Source: Alicyclobacillus shizuokensis NBRC 103103 (GTDB lineage Bacteria; Bacillota; Bacilli; Alicyclobacillales; Alicyclobacillaceae). Taken from it: 64,000 nucleotides of DNA. The stretch is from the NCBI RefSeq assembly GCF_001552255.1, contig NZ_BCQV01000021.1:1-64000 (forward strand), written 5' to 3'. Positions 34,536 to 41,986 of this stretch are shown here, piece by piece. The notes under the pieces are model-generated. The model saw only the letters and a list, made by a program, of their open reading frames with translations, made no database searches and had not been told where the DNA came from. Position 1 is the first letter of the stretch. The number at the start of each line of letters is the position of its first letter. The translations under genes and the position numbers were made by a program.

Positions 34536-35288
34536 ATGGGCAAGTCCATATCCGTGGCCGGGTTGTCGGCCTGGTATGGAGATCAACAGACGCTCCAATC
34601 CATCGACATAGAGCTAAAGGCCAACACCGCTACGGCTGTCATTGGTCCGTCCGGGTGCGGCAAGTCCACGTTTGTTCGCTGTCTCAACCGCCTGCACGAG
34701 ACCGTGCCGGGCGCCCGCATGGAGGGGCGAATTGAGCTGGAGGAGGGAGACCTCTGCCGGATGCATCCGGTCGATGTACGGCGCATCGTCGGCATGGTGT
34801 TTCAAAAACCCAACCCGTTCCCGACGCTCTCCGTCTTTGACAACATCGCCTTGGCGCTGCGCCTCTCCGGCGTGCGTCGGCGGTCGGAGTTGGCCGAGCG
34901 GGTGGAGCGCAGCCTGCGCATGGCCGCGTTGTGGGACGAGGTCAAAGACAGGCTGCGCCACCCGGCGACGGCGCTCTCCGGCGGGCAGCAGCAGCGGCTG
35001 TGCATCGCCCGCGCCCTGGCGGTGGAGCCGGAGGTGCTGCTGATGGATGAGCCCGCCTCGGCGCTCGATCCCGTGTCCACCCTGCGCATTGAAGAATTGA
35101 TTCGCGAGTTGAAGAGCCGCTACACGATAGTCATCGTCACCCACAACCTGCAGCAGGCGATCCGGGTGGCCGACCGCACCGCCTTCTTCCTCAACGGGGA
35201 GCTGATTGAGTTCGGGGACACCTCAGAGGTGTTCGAGCATCCCCGAGACAGGCGGACGGAAGACTACATCTCCGGCCGTTTTGGCTGA
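34536..35288 (+). CDS. pstB: Phosphate ABC transporter ATP-binding protein
   Basis: The 250-residue ATPase shows the PstB set: Walker [20 protein letters not shown] near residue 36, the Q-loop [10 protein letters not shown], signature LSGGQQQRL near 145, Walker [13 protein letters not shown] near 165, and the C-terminal [10 protein letters not shown], which is diagnostic for PstB. ATG 34536 follows GGGGTGG; the frame from 34512 is unnecessary. It powers high-affinity phosphate import with PstS, PstC and PstA. Its position is unusual: it lies ahead of pstS with its own Pho boxes, whereas pstB normally ends the operon. The pstS promoter 150 bases downstream lets both be expressed separately. 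Confidence 0.95.
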   Translation: MGKSISVAGLSAWYGDQQTLQSIDIELKANTATAVIGPSGCGKSTFVRCLNRLHETVPGARMEGRIELEEGDLCRMHPVDVRRIVGMVFQKPNPFPTLSVFDNIALALRLSGVRRRSELAERVERSLRMAALWDEVKDRLRHPATALSGGQQQRLCIARALAVEPEVLLMDEPASALDPVSTLRIEELIRELKSRYTIVIVTHNLQQAIRVADRTAFFLNGELIEFGDTSEVFEHPRDRRTEDYISGRFG

Positions 35289-35440
35289 AGCCTTGGGGCC
35301 TGGCGCAGGCCTGCCGGGCCCCGGGGGCGGGGGTGCTCGTGCCGGCAGCGCGTTCTGGCGTCCCGGCGCCCGTGCGCCCCATGCGGCGGAGCAGGCGCTG
35401 GCGAGTTGACCGGCGACAAAGGAGATACGTCCATGGAGTC

Positions 35441-35505
35441 TTCACCGTGCCTTTACAAACTCTTGAACCTGGCTTCGCGGTGTGTTTACATTCCAGCCCT
35501 ATCAT
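35441..35505 (+). promoter_or_regulatory. Pho-box array and promoter of pstSCA
   Basis: Five 6-bp boxes recur at exactly 11-bp steps: TTCACC (35441), TTTACA (35452), TTGAAC (35463), TTCGCG (35474) and TTTACA (35485). TATCAT (35500-35505) fits a -10 element. This is the longest PhoP-box array in the window. Confidence 0.82.
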
Positions 35506-35554
35506 GACAATCGACAGGAGTTACAAATATGTGAAGACATGGAGGGACAAGGTG

Positions 35555-36727
35555 ATGCGCATGGACATTCGGACGCGGACTTGGATGGGGGGCGCGGCGG
35601 CGGCCGCGCTGGTGTTGACGGTGGCTGGCTGCGGCACGAACTCGGGCGGATCGAACAACGGAGCCAACCAGACGACAAGCGGCGCCGAGCACACGAGCAA
35701 CTCGAGCAATCAGACGGGCGCATCCGGCGGCGGATCGAAGACGGTGAAACTGGATGAGACGGGATCCTCCCTGTTGTACCCGCTGTTCAACGGGCAGTGG
35801 ATTCCCGCCTACCAGGGCGAGCACCCGAACGTACAGCTGTCTGCGGCGTCCACGGGAAGCGGGGAAGGGATTTCCGATTCCATGCAGGGCCTGGTGGAAA
35901 TCGGCGGGTCGGACGCCTATCTGTCGGATGCGCAGATGCAGCAGGATTCCTCGATGCTCAACATTCCGCTGGCGGTCTCGGCGCAGCAGGTGATGTACAA
36001 TCTGCCGGAGGCGAGCGGGAAACACCTGCACTTGGACGGGGACGTGCTCGCCAAGATTTACATGGGCCAAATCACCTATTGGGATGACGCGGCGATTAAG
36101 CGCTTGAACCCGGGTATCCACCTGCCACACCAGAAGATCGTTGTGGTCAGGCGATCCGACAGCAGCGGAGACACGTTCTTGTTCACGCAGTACCTTTCGG
36201 ACAACAATGCGCAGTGGAAATCGAAGTACGGGTTCGGCACGGATGTGTCCTGGCCGGCGGTCAGCGGAGAGATTGGCGCCAAGGGCAACGACGGCATCGT
36301 CACGGCGCTGGAAAAGAACAAGTACAGCATCAGCTATGTCGGCATCAGCTGGTTGAGTCAAGCGACGCGGGGCGGATTGGGCTATGCGGCGCTCAAGAAC
36401 AAGGCTGGACAGTTTGCCTTACCAACCGCCAGTTCCATCGAGAGCGCGGCTGCGGCCATGGTGGGAAAGGTGCCGGATGACGAGCGGATCTCGCTGATTG
36501 ACGCACCGGGGGATAACTCGTATCCGATTATCAACTTTGAGTACGCGATTGTCCGCAGCCACCAGTCGGATGCTGCCACCGCCAAGGCGCTGAAGAACTT
36601 CCTGCAATGGGCGATAGACCCACAGGGTGGCAACGACACCAAGTACCTCTCGCCGGTGCACTTCCAGCCGCTTCCGCAGGACTTGGAAGGCAAGACGAAG
36701 GCGCAGATTGACAAGATTGAAGGCTGA
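35555..36727 (+). CDS. pstS: Phosphate ABC transporter phosphate-binding lipoprotein
   Basis: The 390-residue protein has a lipoprotein signal with lipobox VAGC (Cys26), then an Asn/Ser/Gly-rich linker and a PstS fold. The phosphate-binding segments are visible: ETGSSLLYPLFNGQW near residue 67, STGSGEGISDSMQG near 102, and SSGDTFLFTQYL near 207. ATG 35555 has GGAGGG 8 bases upstream; GTG 35531 (AGGAG, 10 bases) is an alternative adding eight residues. PstS captures phosphate outside the membrane for PstC/PstA. A large Pho-box array lies directly upstream. It is followed by pstC and pstA, while pstB lies upstream. Confidence 0.95.
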   Translation: MRMDIRTRTWMGGAAAAALVLTVAGCGTNSGGSNNGANQTTSGAEHTSNSSNQTGASGGGSKTVKLDETGSSLLYPLFNGQWIPAYQGEHPNVQLSAASTGSGEGISDSMQGLVEIGGSDAYLSDAQMQQDSSMLNIPLAVSAQQVMYNLPEASGKHLHLDGDVLAKIYMGQITYWDDAAIKRLNPGIHLPHQKIVVVRRSDSSGDTFLFTQYLSDNNAQWKSKYGFGTDVSWPAVSGEIGAKGNDGIVTALEKNKYSISYVGISWLSQATRGGLGYAALKNKAGQFALPTASSIESAAAAMVGKVPDDERISLIDAPGDNSYPIINFEYAIVRSHQSDAATAKALKNFLQWAIDPQGGNDTKYLSPVHFQPLPQDLEGKTKAQIDKIEG

Positions 36728-36823
36728 CTCCGGGGACGGGTGTCCTGCCGGAAGGCGGGCCGCCTGTTCTCGACATGACGCAGATACAGAAAGGATCCAT
36801 GAGACGGGGAGGAGATGGATGTG

Positions 36824-37828
36824 ATGTCGCGGGGGCGCGCCTCGCGCTGGGTAGATATCGGTTTTCGGGGCACGGCGGCAGTTTGTTCGGCCATGCCGCT
36901 GGTGCTGTTGGCCGCCATTTTGGCGGTGGTGGTGGCGGGATCTCTGCCCAGCATCCGCTACATGGGCTGGCAGTTCATCACCGGCATCACCTGGAATCTG
37001 GGCAATCTGTATGGAGCGATATCGGTGCACGGTGGCGTGCGGGCGCCGGCAGGGGCTAGTTACGGGGCCCTGGTCTTTTTGGTGGGTACCCTGGCGTCGT
37101 CGGCGATTGCCCTCGTGATTGCGGTCCCCGTCTCGGTGTTGACGGCGGCGGTGCTGGCCTACCAAGTCCGCGGCCCCTTGCAGTCTTTGCTTTCACTCCT
37201 GGTGGAGCTGCTGGCCGGGATTCCATCGGTCGTGTTTGGATTGTGGGGCATCCTCGTGCTTGCGCCCTGGGTGGGGCGCCAGTTGGGGCCTGGTATTGCC
37301 CATGTGTTGGGTTGGGTGCCGTTCTTGGGCGGAGCTGCCGGCACCGGTCTGGGCCTGTTGAGCAGCGGGCTTGTGCTGGCATTGATGATTATTCCCATCA
37401 TCACGGCGGCGGTCCGCGACCTGCTGATGCAGGTACCGCGGCTGTACCGTGAAGGCGGGTTTGGGCTCGGCTTGACCAGCTGGGAAGTGCTGCGCCACGT
37501 CTGTCTGCCCATCGTCCGTGAAGGTCTCATTGGCGCTGTTGCCCTGGGTTGGGGTCGCGCCATGGGCGAGACGATGGCGGTGCTGATGGTGGGGGGCAGT
37601 GCGCTCAATCAGCTGCCGGAGAACCTGTACAGCCCCATCTCCACGATGGCGGCCGTGATTGCCAACCAGTTGGACAGCGCGCTCACCGACGCCTCGCACA
37701 TGGCGGTGCACGCGTTGGCGGAGCTGGCGGCGCTCTTGTTGGTGCTCACGGTGGCGACCAACCTGGTGGCTCGTCTGCTGGTCAACCGGGTAGGGCGGTC
37801 GACCACTGTTCCGGGGGTGAGGGTGTGA
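36824..37828 (+). CDS. pstC: Phosphate ABC transporter permease PstC
   Basis: The 334-residue permease has six main helices and a conserved binding-protein-dependent transport region: LVELLAGIPSVVFGLWGI near residue 130, and the EAA-like YREGGFGLGLTSWEVLRHVCLPI near 215. The following GWGRAMGETMAVLMVGG is typical of PstC. ATG 36824 is preferred (AGGAG plus 9 bases); ATG 36815 is too close to the ribosome site. It ends in TGATG, overlapping the pstA start, so translation is coupled. It forms the phosphate channel with PstA. Confidence 0.94.
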   Translation: MSRGRASRWVDIGFRGTAAVCSAMPLVLLAAILAVVVAGSLPSIRYMGWQFITGITWNLGNLYGAISVHGGVRAPAGASYGALVFLVGTLASSAIALVIAVPVSVLTAAVLAYQVRGPLQSLLSLLVELLAGIPSVVFGLWGILVLAPWVGRQLGPGIAHVLGWVPFLGGAAGTGLGLLSSGLVLALMIIPIITAAVRDLLMQVPRLYREGGFGLGLTSWEVLRHVCLPIVREGLIGAVALGWGRAMGETMAVLMVGGSALNQLPENLYSPISTMAAVIANQLDSALTDASHMAVHALAELAALLLVLTVATNLVARLLVNRVGRSTTVPGVRV

Positions 37829-38736
37829 TGTCGGTAAAATCTCCGGAGACGGCGGTGGTCTTTTCGACTGGAAAGGAACAGAGCGTGGGGCTGGCAAGGC
37901 GCCGGCGCCTATCTTCCTTTTTCGGCTGGGGGCTGGCTTGGGCCTGCGCCGGACTGGTGGTGGGTGCCCTGGTCGACCTGCTGGTGACCATCATCATCAA
38001 AGGGGTCACCTCTTTCCGCTGGGATATGCTGACCACAGTCACCCACGGCGTCGCCGGCGGTCTCCAGAACGCCATTTTGGGGACGTTGTGGCTGGTATGC
38101 ATTGCCATCGTCATCGCGGCTCCTGTCGGAATCCTGGGCGGCGTTTACCTGGCCGAATTCGCCCGGACGAGTTGGGCGCGTGCAGTACGTTTTTGGACGG
38201 AAGTGCTCTCCGGGGTACCGTCCATTGTCGTCGGCTATTTTGTCTACCTGCTGCTGGTATTGGGGCTGGGTTGGGGTTTCTCGGCCCTCGCGGCGGGCAT
38301 TGCTCTGGTCATCATCATGCTTCCCTATATTGTGACCAGCACCGACTCCACTTTGCGGCAGGTGCCCTGGAGCTTGCGCGAAGGGGCCTGGGCCCTCGGG
38401 TTAACCCGGTTTCAGGCCGTCAGCCGCGTCGTCTGGCGCCCGGCCGCCGGGGGCATTGCGACCGGATTGCTGACATCGATTGCGGTGGCATTGGGCGAGA
38501 CCGCTCCGCTTCTCTACACCGCCGGCTGGTCCGCCTACAACCCGGATTGGCGCTTGACGCACAGCCAGGTTGGCTACCTGACGTATGTGGTCTGGACGTA
38601 CATCGAGCAGCCGTACCCGGAGGCGCATGCGCTGGCGTACAGCGCCGCTTTCCTCTTGCTGGTGGTCATCGTGTGCATCCACGTCCTCGTGCGGATACTG
38701 GTGCGCCGCTGGGGAGGCGGGGCGCCAGCCCACTAG
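37828..38736 (+). CDS. pstA: Phosphate ABC transporter permease PstA
   Basis: The 302-residue permease has six helices and the PstA signatures LSGVPSIVVGYFVY near residue 130 and SLREGAWALGLTRFQAVSRVVWRPAA near 185, followed by VALGETAPLLYTAG. ATG 37828 overlaps the pstC stop by one base, and the longer upstream frame lies inside pstC and is rejected. It is the last gene of pstSCA; phoU, which usually ends pst operons, is not present. A weak GC hairpin (38759-38796) lies between it and the convergent ogt gene. Confidence 0.94.
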   Translation: MSVKSPETAVVFSTGKEQSVGLARRRRLSSFFGWGLAWACAGLVVGALVDLLVTIIIKGVTSFRWDMLTTVTHGVAGGLQNAILGTLWLVCIAIVIAAPVGILGGVYLAEFARTSWARAVRFWTEVLSGVPSIVVGYFVYLLLVLGLGWGFSALAAGIALVIIMLPYIVTSTDSTLRQVPWSLREGAWALGLTRFQAVSRVVWRPAAGGIATGLLTSIAVALGETAPLLYTAGWSAYNPDWRLTHSQVGYLTYVVWTYIEQPYPEAHALAYSAAFLLLVVIVCIHVLVRILVRRWGGGAPAH

Positions 38737-38758
38737 GGTTCCGTTCACATCGCCGGGC

Positions 38759-38796
38759 AGGGGCCCATGTCTGCGAAACAGGGCAACAGGGCCCCT
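38759..38796. terminator. Weak convergent hairpin after pstA
   Basis: AGGGGCCC (38759-38766) can pair with GGGCCCCT (38789-38796) around a 22-base loop, followed by TGTTG. The long loop and poor T-run make termination uncertain. Confidence 0.3.
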
Positions 38797-38812
38797 TGTT
38801 GCACCCATATTC

Positions 38813-39352
38813 CTAGCTTCGATATCCATCTCTCGCCACGGGCCACGCGCCTTCTAAGCGCAGTAGCGCTTCTTTCATCGCAAGACCGCCTCCATAGCCG
38901 ACCAGGCTGCCGTCGGCGCCAATGACGCGGTGGCAGGGAATGACAAGCGGCAGGGGATTGGCGTGATTGGCCATCCCCACCGCCCGCACCGCCTTGGGTT
39001 TGCCGACGGCGGCCGCCAAATCTCGATACGAACAGGTGCGCCCGTAGGGGATGTCGGCCAGACGACGCCACACCCGGCGTTGAAAATCGGTGCCGATGAG
39101 GTCCAGTGGCAGGAAGAACGCCCGTCGTTGGCCCTGTAGGTATTCAACAATCTGCTGGCGGAAATCCTGAAGCCGGTCATCGTCCCGTTCTAGGACGGCC
39201 CCCGGAACGCGCCGGGTCACCCAGGCCTCCAGGTCGGCCAACGTCTCATTGGGCAGTGTGATGCAGCACAACCCTCGCGGCGTTGCGGCCAGGTGGAACG
39301 TCCACTGCCCGTGGGTGAGCCGTGTCCAGTGCACAATCGCTGGCCCTGGCAT
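38813..39352 (-). CDS. ogt: Methylated-DNA--protein-cysteine methyltransferase
   Basis: The 179-residue protein repairs O6-alkylguanine by irreversible transfer to its cysteine. The active site [19 protein letters not shown] lies at about residues 137-155, and the upstream [20 protein letters not shown] is the DNA-binding helix region with the arginine finger. There is a small N-terminal domain of about 85 residues, as in Ogt/Ada-C proteins; the Ada regulatory domain is absent. ATG 39352 follows AAGGGAGA by 8 bases. The gene is divergent from the ribokinase gene and convergent with pstA. The assignment is secure to family level. Confidence 0.94.
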   Translation of the reverse strand: MPGPAIVHWTRLTHGQWTFHLAATPRGLCCITLPNETLADLEAWVTRRVPGAVLERDDDRLQDFRQQIVEYLQGQRRAFFLPLDLIGTDFQRRVWRRLADIPYGRTCSYRDLAAAVGKPKAVRAVGMANHANPLPLVIPCHRVIGADGSLVGYGGGLAMKEALLRLEGAWPVARDGYRS

Positions 39353-39403
39353 CTTGTTCGTCTCCCTTCTTCCGCACCGGGGCGAACCGGCGCTGTGAAG
39401 ATT

Positions 39404-39412
39404 TGGTATACT
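39404..39412 (+). promoter_or_regulatory. Extended -10 promoter of rbsK
   Basis: TGGTATACT is an extended -10 element (TGn plus TATACT, 39407-39412) with no good -35 hexamer. It lies 44 bases before ATG 39456. Confidence 0.5.
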
Positions 39413-39455
39413 AGGTTTGCAGCCTCATGCCACAGCCGAAAGGGGCGTGACACGG

Positions 39456-40403
39456 ATGCGCAAGCTCGCTGTTGTGGGCAGCATTAACATGGACGTGGTC
39501 AACCGGGTGGAGCGCCATCCCCAGCCGGGCGAAACCATACACGGCTTGGGCACCGCCTACAGTCCCGGCGGAAAGGGAGCCAATCAGGCGGTGGCGGCCG
39601 CCCGCGCCGGCGCCCAGGTATGCATGGTGGGCGCGGTCGGAGACGACGCCTTTGGCCCGGAATTGCGCAGCGCGCTGCAGGGCTTCGGGGTAGACACGCG
39701 CTGGGTGGCGCACAAGCCTGGGTCTTCCGGCTTGGCGTTCATCACGGTCGCAAGCAGCGGCGAAAACAACATCATCCTCTCTGCCGGGGCCAACGGGAGG
39801 TTGACGGCGGCCGATGTGGAAGCCGCTGCGCCCGGTCTGCGGGATGTCGACGCCGTGCTGTTGCAAAACGAAATTCCGTGGTCCGTGACCCAGTCCGCGC
39901 TGCAGTGGGCGCACCAATTCGGCAAGCGGGTGTTCTTGAACCCGGCGCCCGCCCGCAGGGTGGGGCGGGAGACCCTGAGCATGGTGGATGTCCTCGTGCT
40001 CAACGAGACTGAGGCCCAGGTCATCACGGGTATCCAGGTCGACACTCCGCATAGGGCCGAAACCGCGTGCCAGCGCCTGCTCGGCGAAGGCTGCCAGGGC
40101 GTCGTGTTGACACTCGGATCGAATGGGCTCGTGTATCAGGACAAAGCCGGCCGCAGCCTGCGGGTGCCCGCGTTTTCGGTCGAGGTGGTGGATACCACCG
40201 CGGCCGGGGACACGTTCATTGGCGCCCTGGCTGCCATTTGGGAGGCCGATGCCGACCTGCCGCGGGCGCTGCGCTTTGCCAGTGCCGCCGCTGCCTTGAC
40301 GGTGACCCGCGCGGGGGCGCAGGAATCCATCCCGGAGCGGGGCGAAATCGAATCGTTTCTCAGCCAGGTCAGCGATGCTGAGCATACACATTTGCCCGGG
40401 TGA
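39456..40403 (+). CDS. rbsK: Ribokinase / PfkB family sugar kinase
   Basis: The 315-residue protein has both PfkB signatures: the substrate-side GGKGANQAVAAARAGAQVCMVGAVGDD (about residues 38-64) and the C-terminal VEVVDTTAAGDTFIGAL (about 238-254), whose Asp is the catalytic base. VLVLNETEAQVITG and VLTLGSNGLVYQD are also typical of ribokinases. It phosphorylates ribose or a related sugar or nucleoside with ATP. ATG 39456 follows AAGGGG by about 10 bases. No ribose transporter gene is adjacent, so the exact substrate is inferred from the family. It overlaps the 3' end of the convergent aldo/keto reductase gene by 35 bases. Confidence 0.87.
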   Translation: MRKLAVVGSINMDVVNRVERHPQPGETIHGLGTAYSPGGKGANQAVAAARAGAQVCMVGAVGDDAFGPELRSALQGFGVDTRWVAHKPGSSGLAFITVASSGENNIILSAGANGRLTAADVEAAAPGLRDVDAVLLQNEIPWSVTQSALQWAHQFGKRVFLNPAPARRVGRETLSMVDVLVLNETEAQVITGIQVDTPHRAETACQRLLGEGCQGVVLTLGSNGLVYQDKAGRSLRVPAFSVEVVDTTAAGDTFIGALAAIWEADADLPRALRFASAAAALTVTRAGAQESIPERGEIESFLSQVSDAEHTHLPG

Positions 40404-41283
40404 TCCGCTGCAGCGCGTTCACTTGCTCGCGTGTCAGGGGCGGCGCCGTCTGCGCGGACAGATTCTCCGTCAGCTGCTCCATGCGGCTGGCTCCTGGGAT
40501 GACCGTTGCCACTGCCGGGTGGGCCAGCGGGTAGCGCAGAGCCAACGCAGTGAGCGACAGGCCGCTGGCGTCAGCGTAGTCGGCCAGCCGCTGCAATGCG
40601 TCGGCCAGTTCCGGGGCCGGCCAGTCGAGGTAGCCCTCGCTCGGGATGTTTCGTACGCCGTTCTGGGTCAGCAGGCCCCGCGCCAGTGGACCGCGCGCGA
40701 TGACGCTGATGTTGTGCTGTTGGAGCAGCGACAGGACCGACTCCTCAGGGCGGCGGTCGAGCAGGCTGTACTGCATCATCACGCTGACCATGTTCGATCG
40801 CCGGACATATTCACGAATCACGTTGGGACGGATGGACGAGATACCATAATAACGGATGACCCCTTCTTGGCGGAGCTGTTCGAACGCCTCGATGGTGTCG
40901 TCGATAGGGTCATCGATGGTGCCGCCGTGCAGTTGATAGAGGTCGATGTAGTCGGTGCCAAGGCGGCGCAGGCTGTCTTTGACCGCCTGTAGAATGTACG
41001 TTTTCGAGGGGTCCCAGAACCATCCCGGTTGACCCGGATGCCAGTGGTTGCCGACCTTGGTTGCAAGGATGACCTGTTGACGGCGGCCGGCAATCGCCTT
41101 GCCGACCAGCTCCTCATTCAGTCCCTGGTCGTACAAATCGGCCGTATCGAGAAAGTTGACTCCACGCTCGAGGGCTGCGTGAATCAGCCGGATGGCCTGC
41201 GCAGGTTCCGTTCCTAAGGACATGCAGCCCAGGCCGATTATGCTGATGAACAGGTCGCTCTGGCCGAGTCGGTTTTGGCGCAA
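40369..41283 (-). CDS. Aldo/keto reductase
   Basis: The 304-residue TIM-barrel oxidoreductase has the usual catalytic tetrad: Asp and Tyr in NFLDTADLYDQG (about residues 42-53), Lys in ILATKVG (about 73) and His in DLYQLHGGTID (about 115). The NADPH-binding C-terminal part (ATVIPGASRMEQLTENLSA) is also clear. TTG 41283 is chosen because AGGAGG lies 8 bases upstream; the GTG at 41292 overlaps that site. The pattern resembles YajO/YccK-type reductases acting on aldehydes. The substrate is unknown. It is convergent with rbsK, with overlapping 3' ends. Confidence 0.9.
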   Translation of the reverse strand: MRQNRLGQSDLFISIIGLGCMSLGTEPAQAIRLIHAALERGVNFLDTADLYDQGLNEELVGKAIAGRRQQVILATKVGNHWHPGQPGWFWDPSKTYILQAVKDSLRRLGTDYIDLYQLHGGTIDDPIDDTIEAFEQLRQEGVIRYYGISSIRPNVIREYVRRSNMVSVMMQYSLLDRRPEESVLSLLQQHNISVIARGPLARGLLTQNGVRNIPSEGYLDWPAPELADALQRLADYADASGLSLTALALRYPLAHPAVATVIPGASRMEQLTENLSAQTAPPLTREQVNALQRITRANVYAQHR

Positions 41284-41452
41284 GACGCGCACCTCCTTTT
41301 GCGTTCACTTGCCAGGAAAACATGACAGGAGAACACCGTTCGTTGGCGAATTCATCCCTGCTGGAAGCGCTTTGTTTCGATGGTTGCGTCGCCTGAACCG
41401 AGTATACCGTAGATTGTGGCCGTTGCGTGCGGTCGTGTGGGAGGGATAGTCC

Positions 41453-41917
41453 ATGAACGATGTCCAACAGTTTGTCCAGCACTGGTGGAGCCATCGGCAG
41501 GTGTTGTCGGAATTATTGCAGGCGATCCCGGAGGACAAGGCGGATTTTCGCCCGTGGGAGAAAGCGATGAGCGTCACAGAGCTAGCCATGCATATCGCCA
41601 GTAGTGCGTACAAGTTTGTGGACAGCGTCGCCAACGGGCGCTTTGAGCCTGGTTGGGACAGGCCCCAGGCGGAGACCCTGGCCGATGCGAGGCGCATCCT
41701 GGACGAGTACACCACCAAAACCCGGGCGCGCCTTGAGAGTCTGACCCCGGCCAACCTTACCGACATCGTTGACGGGCAGGCCGTGTTCGGTTTCTCGGCC
41801 CCTGGCTCGGTATTTTTGGCGAGCGCCTTGGATCACGAGATCCACCACAAGGGCCAGTTGTTTGTCTACGCCCGCATGGCCGGCGCGGAATCGGTACCGT
41901 TCTTCAGCAAACGTTGA
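41453..41917 (+). CDS. DinB family protein
   Basis: The 154-residue four-helix-bundle protein belongs to the DinB/YfiT metal-binding superfamily. The likely metal ligands are histidines in ELAMHIASS (about residue 47) and in LDHEIHHKGQL (about 130-134), the classic paired-His motif. ATG 41453 has GGGAGGGA upstream. The superfamily includes thiol-dependent transferases (for example bacillithiol transferases) and DNA-damage-inducible proteins of unknown activity. It lies just upstream of the penicillin-binding protein gene with a 69-base gap, but a functional link is not evident. Confidence 0.88.
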   Translation: MNDVQQFVQHWWSHRQVLSELLQAIPEDKADFRPWEKAMSVTELAMHIASSAYKFVDSVANGRFEPGWDRPQAETLADARRILDEYTTKTRARLESLTPANLTDIVDGQAVFGFSAPGSVFLASALDHEIHHKGQLFVYARMAGAESVPFFSKR

Positions 41918-41986
41918 TGTGTTACGTGCTCTCATGCAATACAGCAACCACAGAGTGAAAAAGAGCGAGGAGGGGGAGGGTCTGCC

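Noticed and set aside
33056-34549. A 497-codon minus-strand frame opposite phoR
   Set aside because: Antisense to a kinase with all catalytic boxes; composition typical of a GC-rich shadow frame.
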